From NCBI GenBank assembly GCA_964531285.1, contig CAZHDI010000002.1:1-64000 (forward strand): a stretch of 64,000 nucleotides of DNA, read 5' to 3'. The notes beneath the pieces are model-generated. The model did not search any database and had not been told where the DNA came from. It was given only the letters and a program-made list of their open reading frames with translations. Shown here in pieces: positions 17,344 to 25,453 of this stretch; the first letter of the stretch is position 1; the number at the start of each line of letters is the position of its first letter. This stretch comes from CAZHDI01 sp964531285 (lineage in GTDB: Bacteria > Pseudomonadota > Alphaproteobacteria > JAJFIK01). A program made the translations under genes and the position numbers.

Positions 17344-18246
17344 TTAGAGGGTTTGGGCGGCGAATGTATCGCACGCCTCGAGGCTGCCGGTGCGATAACC
17401 CGTGGTGAACCAGCGCACCCGCTGCTCGGAGGCGCCATGGGTGAAGCTTTCGGGATGGACCTGCTGGCCCGCCTGACGCTGGAGCGTGTCGTCCCCGATG
17501 GCGCTTGCCGCCGCAAGACCCTCCTCGATATCGCCGGGTTCGAGAATGCCGGCCGTCCGGTCTGCATCATGGGCCCAGATCCCGGCATAACAGTCGGCCT
17601 GGAGTTCCATGCGCACCTGTAGGCCGTTCTGCTCCACCTGACTCGCGCGTGCCTGGGCTGCGCGGACCCGGTTCGAGATCCCGGTGATCGTCTGCACGTG
17701 ATGGCCCACCTCGTGGGCGATCACATAGGCCCCGCCGAAATCGCCGGGAGCGCCGAACCGCTGCGCCAGTTCCTGGAAAAAGGTCGTATCGAGATAAATC
17801 GTCTGATCCGCCGGGCAGTAGAACGGCCCCATGGCCGAGGAGGCCGACCCGCAAGCCGAACGCACGCCGCCCGAAAACAACACCATGCGCGGCGCCTTAT
17901 ACTGCTCGCCCGCCTCGGCAAAGAGCCGGGTCCAGGTGTCCTCGGTCTCGGCGAGGATGACTTCCGAGAAGGCGCCCGCCTGCCGGTCGGCCTCGGACAG
18001 GGGCTGTGCCTGCTGCTGGGATCCCGGCTGGCCGGACAGCAGGGCCAGAGGGTCAACGCCCATCGACTGCAACAAGAAGAACCCGCCGACCAGAACGACA
18101 ATGCCGCCAATACCGAAGCGGCCCATGACGAAGCGGATCAAGGGAATGGCCAGCCCCGCAGCGCCGGCGCCGGCACGGCCCGCGCTGGATCGGCCGCGCC
18201 GGTCCTCGACATTGTCGCTGCGCCGCCGTCCCTGCCACTTGACCAT
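17344..18246 (-). CDS. Neutral zinc metallopeptidase, YpfJ family
   Basis: Membrane-anchored peptidase-like protein of 300 aa. A basic N-terminus (KWQGRRRSDN) precedes one transmembrane helix with GIGGIVVLVGGFFLLQ, then an exported domain. The zinc motif is AHEVGHHVQ, with family landmarks FCxAxQ-like YCPADQTIYLD and the C-terminal ELQADCYAGIWAH, which supplies the third ligand. The family (COG2321, KPN_02809 type) is widespread but physiologically uncharacterised. The ATG at 18246 has AGGGGA upstream. The gene converges on the enoyl-CoA hydratase gene and is 96 bp from the tRNA on the same strand. Confidence 0.9.
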   Translation of the reverse strand: MVKWQGRRRSDNVEDRRGRSSAGRAGAGAAGLAIPLIRFVMGRFGIGGIVVLVGGFFLLQSMGVDPLALLSGQPGSQQQAQPLSEADRQAGAFSEVILAETEDTWTRLFAEAGEQYKAPRMVLFSGGVRSACGSASSAMGPFYCPADQTIYLDTTFFQELAQRFGAPGDFGGAYVIAHEVGHHVQTITGISNRVRAAQARASQVEQNGLQVRMELQADCYAGIWAHDADRTAGILEPGDIEEGLAAASAIGDDTLQRQAGQQVHPESFTHGASEQRVRWFTTGYRTGSLEACDTFAAQTL

Positions 18247-18342
18247 GATCGCATCCCCTCGCTTGCCGGTTTTGAGATCATGCACGCCTACGGAGGCGCA
18301 TCAAGCACCCTGTACAGTGGCGGTGGTGAGCACGGAAGGGGG

Positions 18343-18419
18343 TGGTACCGCCTGCCCGGGTTGAACGGGCGACCTCTAGATCCACAATCTAGCGCTCTAA
18401 CCAACTGAGCTAAGGCGGC
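18343..18419 (-). tRNA. tRNA-His (GTG), alphaproteobacterial form without G-1
   Basis: 77-nt cloverleaf with encoded CCA. Stems: acceptor GCCGCCT/AGGCGGT, D stem GCTC/GAGC, anticodon stem CTAGA/TCTAG around TTGTGGA (anticodon GTG), T stem GCCCG/CGGGC with loop TTCAACC. The base before G1 is T, so no G-1 is encoded. Position 72 is U (G1:U72 wobble) and the discriminator is A73. These are the features reported for the Caulobacter-type tRNA-His recognised by a divergent HisRS. All helices pair, so it is not a pseudogene. Confidence 0.96.
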
Positions 18420-18469
18420 ACAGGAGCCGGGGGCCGCGAAAAAGGCGGCCCTGTTCGGAATGGGTGGGC

Positions 18470-18498
18470 ACGCTAGCCGGATCGCCCGCGCATTTCAA
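18470..18498 (-). promoter_or_regulatory. Candidate promoter of tRNA-His
   Basis: Read on the minus strand: -35 TTGAAA (18493-18498), 17-base spacer, -10 TAGCGT (18470-18475). The start would fall near 18463, giving a 5' leader of about 44 bases. That leader includes a G+C hairpin (GGGCCGC/GCGGCCC near 18430-18450). Confidence 0.45.
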
Positions 18499-18618
18499 CG
18501 TTTGTATGGATGCGCGGCTGTCTTCCGGGCCAGAGCCGGACTTGCCGCCCGCGCCGCCGGGCGATAAGGCATCCCGGTCACCCGGCGATCCACCCGCTCC
18601 CAGCCAAGGACGCTCCCC

Positions 18619-18840
18619 ATGGGCATCAACCGCAACAGCGACGACGAAGGCACCCTTCAGATCGGCCCGACCGATCAGGGCATGGTCCGGCTTTACGTCT
18701 CGGGCCAGGGCATGGACCTGCCGATGGATTTCACGCCCGACGAGGCGGAAGAAATTGCCGCAGAACTTATGACTGCGGTCGAAATCGCGCGCGCCGGAGG
18801 GGCTGGCACCAAGCCCCCGAAGACCCCGAAAAAGCGCTGA
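18619..18840 (+). CDS. Small conserved protein, DUF6324-like
   Basis: Acidic 73-aa soluble protein. The N-terminus MGINRNSD, the block LQIGPTDQGMVRLYVSGQG and the segment PMDFTPDEAEEIAAEL recall the small proteins common in alphaproteobacteria that are annotated as DUF6324; that assignment is from memory and moderately sure. A Lys/Pro-rich tail ends the protein. Ribosome site AAGGA lies 9 bases before the ATG. Function unknown. It precedes the iron locus by 130 bp but is probably not part of it, since the Fur-like box lies between. Confidence 0.75.
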   Translation: MGINRNSDDEGTLQIGPTDQGMVRLYVSGQGMDLPMDFTPDEAEEIAAELMTAVEIARAGGAGTKPPKTPKKR

Positions 18841-18904
18841 ATTCCGGGGCTTTGAGCCCGGCTCCAGTTGCGAACAAAATGCATTGTTGACTCTCCGCCC
18901 GCTC

Positions 18905-18924
18905 ACTAATAATCATTCGCATTA
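18905..18924. promoter_or_regulatory. Fur-like box upstream of bfd-bfr
   Basis: The sequence CTAATAATCATTCGCATTAA, read on the other strand as TTAATGCGAATGATTATTAG, contains the AT-rich hexamer pattern of Fur boxes (ATAATCATT is an exact half of the classical 19-mer). It lies 49 bp upstream of bfd. A second site sharing GCGAATGA lies before fbpA. Confidence 0.7.
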
Positions 18925-18972
18925 ACAGGGCGCACCCCGCGTCCCGGACCGGTAGCGGAAGGGTTTCGGCTC

Positions 18973-19161
18973 ATGTATGTCTGCATTTGCCACGCTATTC
19001 GTGAGAGCGATGTGCGCCGTGTCGTGTGCGACGGCGAGATCACGATGGCGGGTGTCTATAAGCGTCTCGGCTGCCGTCCCCGCTGCGGCACCTGCGTAGG
19101 CACCATGGCTCAGACGATTGCCGAAACCGTCGACGAGCAGGTGCGCGAGCCTCAGGACTGA
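18973..19161 (+). CDS. bfd: Bacterioferritin-associated ferredoxin
   Basis: 62-aa [2Fe-2S] protein that docks on bacterioferritin and supplies electrons to release stored iron. The four cluster ligands are arranged as in Bfd: CIC at the N-terminus (MYVCICHA) and CRPRCGTC around residues 34-41. The fold region GVYKRLGCRPRCGTC matches the BFD-like domain. Bfr follows 52 bp downstream, and a Fur-like box precedes the gene, so low iron should induce mobilisation (inference). No clear ribosome site stronger than CGGAAGG is present upstream. Confidence 0.93.
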   Translation: MYVCICHAIRESDVRRVVCDGEITMAGVYKRLGCRPRCGTCVGTMAQTIAETVDEQVREPQD

Positions 19162-19213
19162 CCGGCCTCCGCCCGCCTCGCCGGCCCCGCGCCAGGAAGG
19201 ACCGCGTCGCCCC

Positions 19214-19705
19214 ATGAAACCGATCGATCCCAAGGTCGTTGAGTATCTCAACAAGGCCCTCACCCTCGAACTGACCGCCATCAACCAGTATTTCCTGCAT
19301 GCGCGGATGTATAAGAACTGGGGTCTGATGCGGCTGGGCGCCAAGCTCTATAAAGAGTCCATCGAGGAGATGAACCACGCGGATGTGCTCATCGAGCGCA
19401 TTCTGTTCCTCGACGGTCTGCCGAACCTCCAGCAGCTCGACAAACTCCATATCGGCGAGACCGTGAAGGAGTGCCTCCAGGGCGATCTCAAGCTGGAGCA
19501 CAAGGCCCATCCGCTGTATCAGGAAGCGGCGGCCTATTGCGAAGAGGTCAAGGATTTCGTCAGCCGGGAGATTTTCGTGCGGATCCTCGAGGACGAGGAA
19601 GAGCACATCGACTGGCTCGACACCCAGCTTGAGTTGATCGAGCGCATCGGCATCGAGAATTATTGCCAGTCCATGATGGGTGACGGCGACTCGGACGACG
19701 GATGA
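19214..19705 (+). CDS. bfr: Bacterioferritin
   Basis: 163-aa subunit of the 24-mer heme-containing iron store. The dinuclear ferroxidase ligands are all present: Glu18 (LTLELTAIN), Glu51 and His54 (EEMNHAD), Glu94 (LKLEHKA), Glu127 and His130 (EDEEEHID). The heme-ligating Met52 is kept (EEMNH). Length and sequence match the family throughout. AGGAAGGA precedes the ATG. The stop overlaps the start of the iron permease gene by 4 bp (ATGA), an unusual coupling of iron storage to iron transport. Confidence 0.96.
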   Translation: MKPIDPKVVEYLNKALTLELTAINQYFLHARMYKNWGLMRLGAKLYKESIEEMNHADVLIERILFLDGLPNLQQLDKLHIGETVKECLQGDLKLEHKAHPLYQEAAAYCEEVKDFVSREIFVRILEDEEEHIDWLDTQLELIERIGIENYCQSMMGDGDSDDG

Positions 19706-21393
19706 GCGGGACCGCGGCGCCATCCCGGCCGCTGCGGTCGGCTTTGGGCCTGAGCCCCCGCGGGGGGCCGGGCCTTGCGCTCAGTATCGCCGCCATCGCC
19801 GCGGCCGCTCTGATCGCCCTGCCCATTCTCGGCGTGCTGTTGAGCCTCGCCGCGCCGCTCAGCAGCAATTGGAGCCATCTGGCCGAGACGGTCCTGCCCG
19901 AGATGATCGCCACCACAGCGGTGTTGACGGTGGGGACCGCCATCGGCGTCACCCTGTTCGGCGTCACCGCCGCATGGCTCGTCACCATGTGCCGGTTTCC
20001 GGGCCGGGCGCTGTTCGAATGGGCCCTGATCCTGCCGCTGGCCTTTCCGGCCTATGTGCTGGCCTATGCGTATACGGATTTTCTCCAGCATTCGGGCCTC
20101 GTGCAGACCGCCTTGCGGGATCTGACCGGCTGGGGGCCGCGCGATTATTGGTTCCCGGAGATCCGCTCCACCGGCGGCGCGGTGCTGATCTTTTCTTCCG
20201 TGTTTTACCCTTATGTCTATCTTTTGGCGCGGGCCGCGTTCCTGAACCAGTCGGTTTGCGTGCTGGATGCCAGCCGGTCCCTGGGCTGCACGCCCTGGCG
20301 GAGTTTCGTGCATGTCGCGCTGCCGCTCGCGCGCCCGGCGATTGTCGCGGGCGTGGCGCTGGCGCTGATGGAAACGCTGGCCGATTTCGGCGCGTCGGCC
20401 CATTTCGGCCTTCAGACATTCACCACGGGCATCTATCAGGCCTGGTTCTCGATGGGCGACCGGACCCTGGGCGTTCAACTCGCGGCCGGCCTTTTGAGCC
20501 TCGTGATCCTGCTTTTGGTCCTGGAGCGGATGAACCGGGGGCGCGCCGGCTTCGAGGTCTCGCGCGCCCGGTTCGATCAGCTCAGCGCCTATCGCCTCGG
20601 GCCGGCTCAGAGCGTGGCGGCCATCGCGGTCTGCCTGATCCCTTTGACCATCGGCTTTCTTGTGCCGCTCGGCGTCCTGGTGCATCTGAGCCTGACGGCC
20701 GGCCACGATATCCTCAGCCCGCGTTACATCACCCTGACGCTCAACAGTCTGACGCTTGCGGGGATCACGGCGGCCTGCGCGGTGATGATCGCGCTTCTGA
20801 TTGCCTTTGCAACGCGCCTGCGGCCCGGTCGGCTGACCGGATGGGTCAACCGCATCGCAGGGCTCGGCTATGCCCTGCCCGGCACGGTCATCGCGGTCGG
20901 CGTCCTGGTGCCGCTGGCGCAGTTCGACAATGCCCTCGATGCGGCGATGCGCAGCCTGACGGGGATCTCCACCGGGCTGATCCTCACCGGCGGGATTGCC
21001 GCGCTGATCTATGCCTATCTGGTGCGCTTCCTGGCGGTCTCGCTCAATCCGGTGGATGCCGCGCTCCAGCGGGTGACCCCCAGCATGGAAGCCGCCGCGC
21101 GCTCACTCGGCGCCGGACCATGGCGCACCCTGCGGCGGGTGCATGTGCCGATGATCAGCGGCGGGCTCTTGACCGCAGGGCTGATCGCGTTCGTGGAAGT
21201 GATGAAGGAGCTGCCGGCCACGCTGATCCTGCGGCCCTTCAATTTCGATACGCTGGCAACCCAGGCTTATCGTCTGGCCTCGGATGAACGCCTGGCCGAA
21301 GCTTCCACCGCGTCGCTGGCGATCATGGCCGCCGGACTGCTCCCGGTGCTGATTCTGTCGCGGGCCATCGCACGATCCCGGCCCGGCGGATAA
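19702..21393 (+). CDS. fbpB: Iron(III) ABC transporter permease, two-domain
   Basis: Inner-membrane permease of 563 aa carrying two fused MetI-like domains and about 12 helices, the FbpB/SfuB layout. Both EAA cytoplasmic loops are readable: DASRSLGCTPWRSFVHVALP near residue 193 and EAARSLGAGPWRTLRRVHVP near 464. It should import ferric iron delivered by a periplasmic FbpA. It overlaps bfr by 4 bp. The partner fbpA lies convergently 27 bp downstream rather than in the same operon, and no FbpC ATPase gene is present in the window, so the transporter depends on an ATPase encoded elsewhere. Confidence 0.92.
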   Translation: MSGTAAPSRPLRSALGLSPRGGPGLALSIAAIAAAALIALPILGVLLSLAAPLSSNWSHLAETVLPEMIATTAVLTVGTAIGVTLFGVTAAWLVTMCRFPGRALFEWALILPLAFPAYVLAYAYTDFLQHSGLVQTALRDLTGWGPRDYWFPEIRSTGGAVLIFSSVFYPYVYLLARAAFLNQSVCVLDASRSLGCTPWRSFVHVALPLARPAIVAGVALALMETLADFGASAHFGLQTFTTGIYQAWFSMGDRTLGVQLAAGLLSLVILLLVLERMNRGRAGFEVSRARFDQLSAYRLGPAQSVAAIAVCLIPLTIGFLVPLGVLVHLSLTAGHDILSPRYITLTLNSLTLAGITAACAVMIALLIAFATRLRPGRLTGWVNRIAGLGYALPGTVIAVGVLVPLAQFDNALDAAMRSLTGISTGLILTGGIAALIYAYLVRFLAVSLNPVDAALQRVTPSMEAAARSLGAGPWRTLRRVHVPMISGGLLTAGLIAFVEVMKELPATLILRPFNFDTLATQAYRLASDERLAEASTASLAIMAAGLLPVLILSRAIARSRPGG

Positions 21394-21420
21394 GCCGGAC
21401 CGGACCGCCGTGCGCTCTAG

Positions 21421-22455
21421 TCAGCGGTAGCCGACCTCATTGAAGATCCGCTGCGCCTCGGCCTGATTCTCGCCCAGGATCCGCAGATTGATGGTGTCGC
21501 GCTTGAACTCGCCCAGCCCCGTGACCGTTGCCGACAGGCCGACGCCCTCGACCACGGGATATTCGTCATTCCCGGCGGCGAAATACTCCTGGGCCGACTC
21601 GGATGCCAGATATTCCAGGAACCGGATCGCATTCTCCTTATGCGGCGCATGTTTCAGAACGCCGCCGCCCGACACATTCACATGGGTGCCCGTCGTGTCC
21701 TGATTGGGAAAGATCACGCCGACCTTGGCCGTGTCATCGGGGTGGCTCAGACCACGGACATCGAGCCGGAACGCGCGGGCATAATAATACGTGTTGCCGA
21801 CGGCGATATCGCATTCACCCGAGACAATGCCGCGCAACTGGTCGGTATCCCCGCCCTGGGGCGGACGGGCACGGTTGTTCCAAGCGCCTTGGGCCCACTC
21901 CCGCGCTCCGTCACTGCCCTTGTGATGCACAAGCGCGGCCATGAGCGAGAGCATGTAGATATTGCTGCTGCTCCGTGTACAGACCAGACCTTCATAGGCC
22001 GGATCGGCGAGTGCGGCATAAGTCTGAAGCCCGGCGGGATCAACCCGGTCCTTGGCGTAGAAGATGACCCGCGCGCGGGTGGAATAGCCGAACCACAGAT
22101 TGTCCGGATGGCGCAAATCCGCAGGGATGCGTTCGACCAGCACATCGGAGTCGATGGGCTGGAGCAGACCGGCCTCCTCGGCGGCCCAGAGGCGCCCGGC
22201 ATCGGTGGTCAGCAGAACATCGGCCGGCGAATTACGGCCTTCTGCCTCGATCCGGGCGAGCAGCACATCGGCTTTGTCCTCGATCCGGTTGATCTTGATG
22301 CCGGTGGCCTCGGTAAAGTCCGTATAGAGCCGCTCATCGGTGTCGTAATGGCGCGAGGAATAGATGTTGACCACCTCTTCCGCCGCGGCCGATCCGGTCC
22401 AGATGCCGGAGACCATCGCCACGGCGCCGATCAGCGCCCGCCAAGACCGTGTCAT
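21421..22455 (-). CDS. fbpA: Periplasmic ferric-iron-binding protein
   Basis: Substrate-binding protein of 344 aa with a signal peptide (about residues 1-25, cut after SAAA). The mature start VVNIYSSRHYDTDERLY is typical of FbpA/AfuA, and the iron-binding tyrosine cluster is in GNTYYYARAF near residue 220. ATG at 22455 follows AAGGA by 9 bases. A Fur-like site lies 44-64 bp upstream. It is transcribed towards fbpB from its own promoter, so binding protein and permease may be expressed at different ratios under iron control. Confidence 0.92.
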   Translation of the reverse strand: MTRSWRALIGAVAMVSGIWTGSAAAEEVVNIYSSRHYDTDERLYTDFTEATGIKINRIEDKADVLLARIEAEGRNSPADVLLTTDAGRLWAAEEAGLLQPIDSDVLVERIPADLRHPDNLWFGYSTRARVIFYAKDRVDPAGLQTYAALADPAYEGLVCTRSSSNIYMLSLMAALVHHKGSDGAREWAQGAWNNRARPPQGGDTDQLRGIVSGECDIAVGNTYYYARAFRLDVRGLSHPDDTAKVGVIFPNQDTTGTHVNVSGGGVLKHAPHKENAIRFLEYLASESAQEYFAAGNDEYPVVEGVGLSATVTGLGEFKRDTINLRILGENQAEAQRIFNEVGYR

Positions 22456-22498
22456 GAAATGTGTCCTTCCATTTGCCCTTTCGCGCGCACGCCTGCGC

Positions 22499-22519
22499 GT
22501 TGTTGCGAATGACTAGCAA
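22499..22519. promoter_or_regulatory. Fur-like box upstream of fbpA
   Basis: TTGTTGCGAATGACTAGCAAA shares TGCGAATGA-TAG with the box before bfd when both are read in the same sense. It lies between divergent fbpA and the AsmA gene. The match to the classical Fur consensus is partial. Confidence 0.6.
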
Positions 22520-22640
22520 AAACAGGCAGGCCTTGGCAAGCACACTGCCCGGTCCATGTGTGGAAGCGGTAGCGCGCGCACGCCCGATGTGTATGCTGCG
22601 CGCCGAGAGATCCCGCGATGCAAACCGAGGAGGCGCCGTT

Positions 22641-24824
22641 ATGGGCCGCATTATTCTCGTTCTCGTCATGGCCGTGATCCTGCTACTGGTCGCCGCTGTC
22701 GTCCTGCCGTTCCTCATTCCGGTCGAGACCTATCGCTCGCAGATCGAGACGGTGGCGTCCGAGGCGACGGGCCGGGAGCTGTCGATCAAGGGCGATATGA
22801 GCCTGTCGTTCTTCCCGCCGGCGACGATCTCGGTCGAGGATGTCAGCTTCGCGAATGCCGACGGCGCCGAGGACCCGCTGATGGCCGAAATCGGCTCGCT
22901 GTCCATCGGCGTCGATGTGCTGCCCTTCCTCCTGGAAAACCGCATTGCGGTCTCGCGCTTCGTTTTGGAAGATCCGCGGATCAATCTTGAAGTCGATGCC
23001 CGGGGCGAACCCAACTGGGTGTTCGAGACCATGGCCGAAGGCGCGCCGTCCGATCCGGGTCCCGACCCTGCGCCCACTGGCTCCGGCGACATTCAACTCC
23101 AAGAGATCAGCCTCGGCGATGTGCGGCTGGTTAATGGCACGGTCAATTATGTGAACCGTCAGACCGGCGACCGGTACGAGGCGCGCGATATCAATGTGAC
23201 CGTCACCCTGCCGAGCCTCGACGGACCGCTCGGCGTCGACGGATCGGTGGTTTATAACGGCGAGCGCGTCAATCTCGACACCACCGTCGCCAATCCCAGG
23301 GCCTTCCTGGAACAACAGTCTACGGACGTTTCCGCCGATATTGCCTCCAAGCATATCAATCTGGATTTCACCGGGTCCGCGGCCATGACCGGCGCGGACG
23401 GCGCCACCCTGCCCCTCGACAGCACCGGCACGGCGGACCTCAATGTGCCGTCGATCCGGGCACTGAGTGCCTGGCTCGGCTCGCCCCTGCCCGAGGGCGA
23501 AGGCTTGGGCCCCCTCGCGGTCAGCGGAACGGTGCGCACGCAAACCGACCGGATCGCGTTCGGCGATGCGGATCTGCGCCTTGACGATATGCGGGGGCAA
23601 GGCGATCTCGTGCTGGAGCTGGCAGGCGCGCGCCCGGCCGTCAAGGGGACCATGACGCTCGATCAAATCGACACGCGGCCCTATGAACCGGCCCCGGTCG
23701 AAAACGGGCCGGGCAGCGGCGGCGGCGGATCGTCCGCACCGGCCCAGTCCCAGGAATGGAGCCGCGAGCCGATTGATTTCTCGAGCCTGAAGACCGTGGA
23801 TGCGGATATCCAGGTCATGGTGGGCCGGGTCATCACATCGACCCTCAAGATGGGCGAAAGCGGGCTGAACCTCAGCCTAGAGAACGGGCGCCTTCAGGCC
23901 GATTTGAAGGAATTGGCGCTTTATGAGGGCCGGGGCGAGCTGTTCCTCGAAATCGATGCGCGCTCGGCCACGCCGACCATCCGTAACCGGACCAGCTTCA
24001 ATGTCATCCAGGCTCAGCCCTTGCTGCGGGATCTGATCGAGTCCGGCGTGCTGGCAGGGATCGGCAATCTGGAAGTCGATGTCACCACCCGGGGCGGCAG
24101 CGCTTATGACCTTGTGAATGCGCTCAATGGCCAGGGTAAGCTTGCTTTCAATGACGGGTCGCTGTTCGGCGTTAATCTGGCTCAACTCATCCGCAGCCCG
24201 GCCGAAGCGATTGCCGCCCTCACCCTCGACCTGACCCGCGACAATATCGAGTCGAGCAATCAGAAGACCGACTTCGCCGAGTTGAGCGCCTCGTTCCTCA
24301 TCGAGAACGGCGTTCTGAAGACGGACGATATGCGGCTCTTGAACCCGTTGATCCGCCTCCTGGGTCAAGGCGAGACGAACATCCTGTCCCGTACGGTCGA
24401 TTTCTATCTCGACCCGCGCGCGGTCGGCTCGCTCGAAGGTCAGGGCGGTCAGGCCGACGTCAACGGCATCGGCGTGCCGGTCCGTATCTCCGGCACCTGG
24501 GACAAGCTGCGTTTCAGCCCGGATGTGCGCGGCATCGGCGCGGATCTGCTTGACCGGGAAGTCGGCGAAGGCGCCGGCCAGTTGCTCCGCGATCCGCAAG
24601 GCGCGGTGCGTGACGGCCTGCGCGATCTTCTGGGCGGCCAATCCGAGGACGAGGCGGAAGGCGGTGAGCGGGCCCCGTCGGCGGGCGACGCGCTNNNNNN
24701 NNNNNNNNNNNNNNNNNNNNNNNNNNNNNNNNNNNNNNNNNNNNNNNNNNNNNNNNNNNNNNNNNNNNNNNNNNNNNNNNNNNNNNNNNNNNNNAAGGAT
24801 AAGGAGAGCGACGGAGCGCCGTGA
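22641..24824 (+). CDS. AsmA family protein, interrupted by gap
   Basis: Large envelope protein (728 codons counting the placeholder). One N-terminal membrane anchor (residues 3-28, ILVLVMAVILLLVAAVVLPF) is followed by the AsmA start pattern VETYRSQIETVASEATGRELSIKGDMSLSFFPPATISVEDV, cut here into its known blocks, and a long beta-rich periplasmic region. The C-terminal AsmA_2-type block shows LLRDLIESGVLAGIGNLEVDVTTRG-like text and DLVNALNGQGKLAFNDGSLFGVNLAQLIR. AsmA-like proteins are proposed to bridge the periplasm and move phospholipid to the outer membrane. GAGGAGG precedes the ATG. The extreme C-terminus beyond the 100 N is only 10 codons, so its frame cannot be verified. Confidence 0.88.
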   Translation: MGRIILVLVMAVILLLVAAVVLPFLIPVETYRSQIETVASEATGRELSIKGDMSLSFFPPATISVEDVSFANADGAEDPLMAEIGSLSIGVDVLPFLLENRIAVSRFVLEDPRINLEVDARGEPNWVFETMAEGAPSDPGPDPAPTGSGDIQLQEISLGDVRLVNGTVNYVNRQTGDRYEARDINVTVTLPSLDGPLGVDGSVVYNGERVNLDTTVANPRAFLEQQSTDVSADIASKHINLDFTGSAAMTGADGATLPLDSTGTADLNVPSIRALSAWLGSPLPEGEGLGPLAVSGTVRTQTDRIAFGDADLRLDDMRGQGDLVLELAGARPAVKGTMTLDQIDTRPYEPAPVENGPGSGGGGSSAPAQSQEWSREPIDFSSLKTVDADIQVMVGRVITSTLKMGESGLNLSLENGRLQADLKELALYEGRGELFLEIDARSATPTIRNRTSFNVIQAQPLLRDLIESGVLAGIGNLEVDVTTRGGSAYDLVNALNGQGKLAFNDGSLFGVNLAQLIRSPAEAIAALTLDLTRDNIESSNQKTDFAELSASFLIENGVLKTDDMRLLNPLIRLLGQGETNILSRTVDFYLDPRAVGSLEGQGGQADVNGIGVPVRISGTWDKLRFSPDVRGIGADLLDREVGEGAGQLLRDPQGAVRDGLRDLLGGQSEDEAEGGERAPSAGDAXXXXXXXXXXXXXXXXXXXXXXXXXXXXXXXXXXKDKESDGAP
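24695..24794. other. Assembly gap, 100 N
   Basis: Exactly 100 N inside the C-terminal tail of the AsmA gene. The length is a placeholder. Confidence 0.98.
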
Positions 24825-24825
24825 G

Positions 24826-25260
24826 TCAGAGCCCCGCCTGATCCAGGGCATCGGTGACGGCCTGGAACGGCAGCATCACCGAGCCATGGCGGGCGGCGTA
24901 GTCGCGCACGCTTTCCAGTATTGCCAGATCCTGAAACGGCTCGCCGGGCGGCGGGCCGTTTTCTTTGAGCATGGCCAGCATAGCCGCCCGCAACGCCCGC
25001 AGATCGGCCGCCGAGGCACCGATGATGGTCTTGGCCAGAATCGATGCCGCGCATTGGCCCAGGGCGCAGGCCTGCACCTCATGGGCGTAATCGCTCACCC
25101 GGTCGCCGTCCAGCACCAGATCCACCGTGATCTTGCTGCCGCACATGCGGCTCACCGCACTGGCGCTGGCATCCGGTGCGTCCAGACGGCCCAGGCGGGT
25201 CATATCCGTGGTATGGCGCAGGATCTCCCGGCTGTAGAGCGCACTGATCGGCTCGGCCAT
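24826..25260 (-). CDS. Fe-S cluster assembly scaffold, IscU/SufU-like
   Basis: Protein of 144 aa of the NifU N-terminal (IscU) fold. Cys40 (SRMCGSK) and Cys65 (QACALGQC) correspond to the first two cluster ligands; Cys70 is an extra. The third canonical ligand position reads Ser (YAARHGSVMLP) instead of Cys, as in a subgroup of alphaproteobacterial scaffold-like proteins. It may therefore be a modified scaffold or a chaperone-like paralogue. The ATG at 25260 has AAAGGA upstream; an upstream ATG at 25311 would add 17 polar residues without a ribosome site. It is convergent with AsmA, the stops being 1 bp apart. Confidence 0.82.
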   Translation of the reverse strand: MAEPISALYSREILRHTTDMTRLGRLDAPDASASAVSRMCGSKITVDLVLDGDRVSDYAHEVQACALGQCAASILAKTIIGASAADLRALRAAMLAMLKENGPPPGEPFQDLAILESVRDYAARHGSVMLPFQAVTDALDQAGL

Positions 25261-25453
25261 GCGGTTCTTGTCCTTTGAGGTCTCGTCGTTCGTAACAGCC
25301 ATGTCCGTCATATCGGTGCCGCGCCGCCCGCCGTCCAGGGTGCAAACCGCCGCGTTCGGGCCTCAGCGCCGGAATCGCCCAAGGGGGGACGCCCTGTCAG
25401 GGGCCGCCATTTGTCGTATGATGCCCGCGGCGGCCAAGAAGGGGGACCCAGCG

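Noticed and set aside
18420..18460. Hairpin GGGCCGC/GCGGCCC before the tRNA as a terminator
   Set aside because: It lacks a T-tract on either strand and sits in the expected 5' leader of the tRNA transcript.
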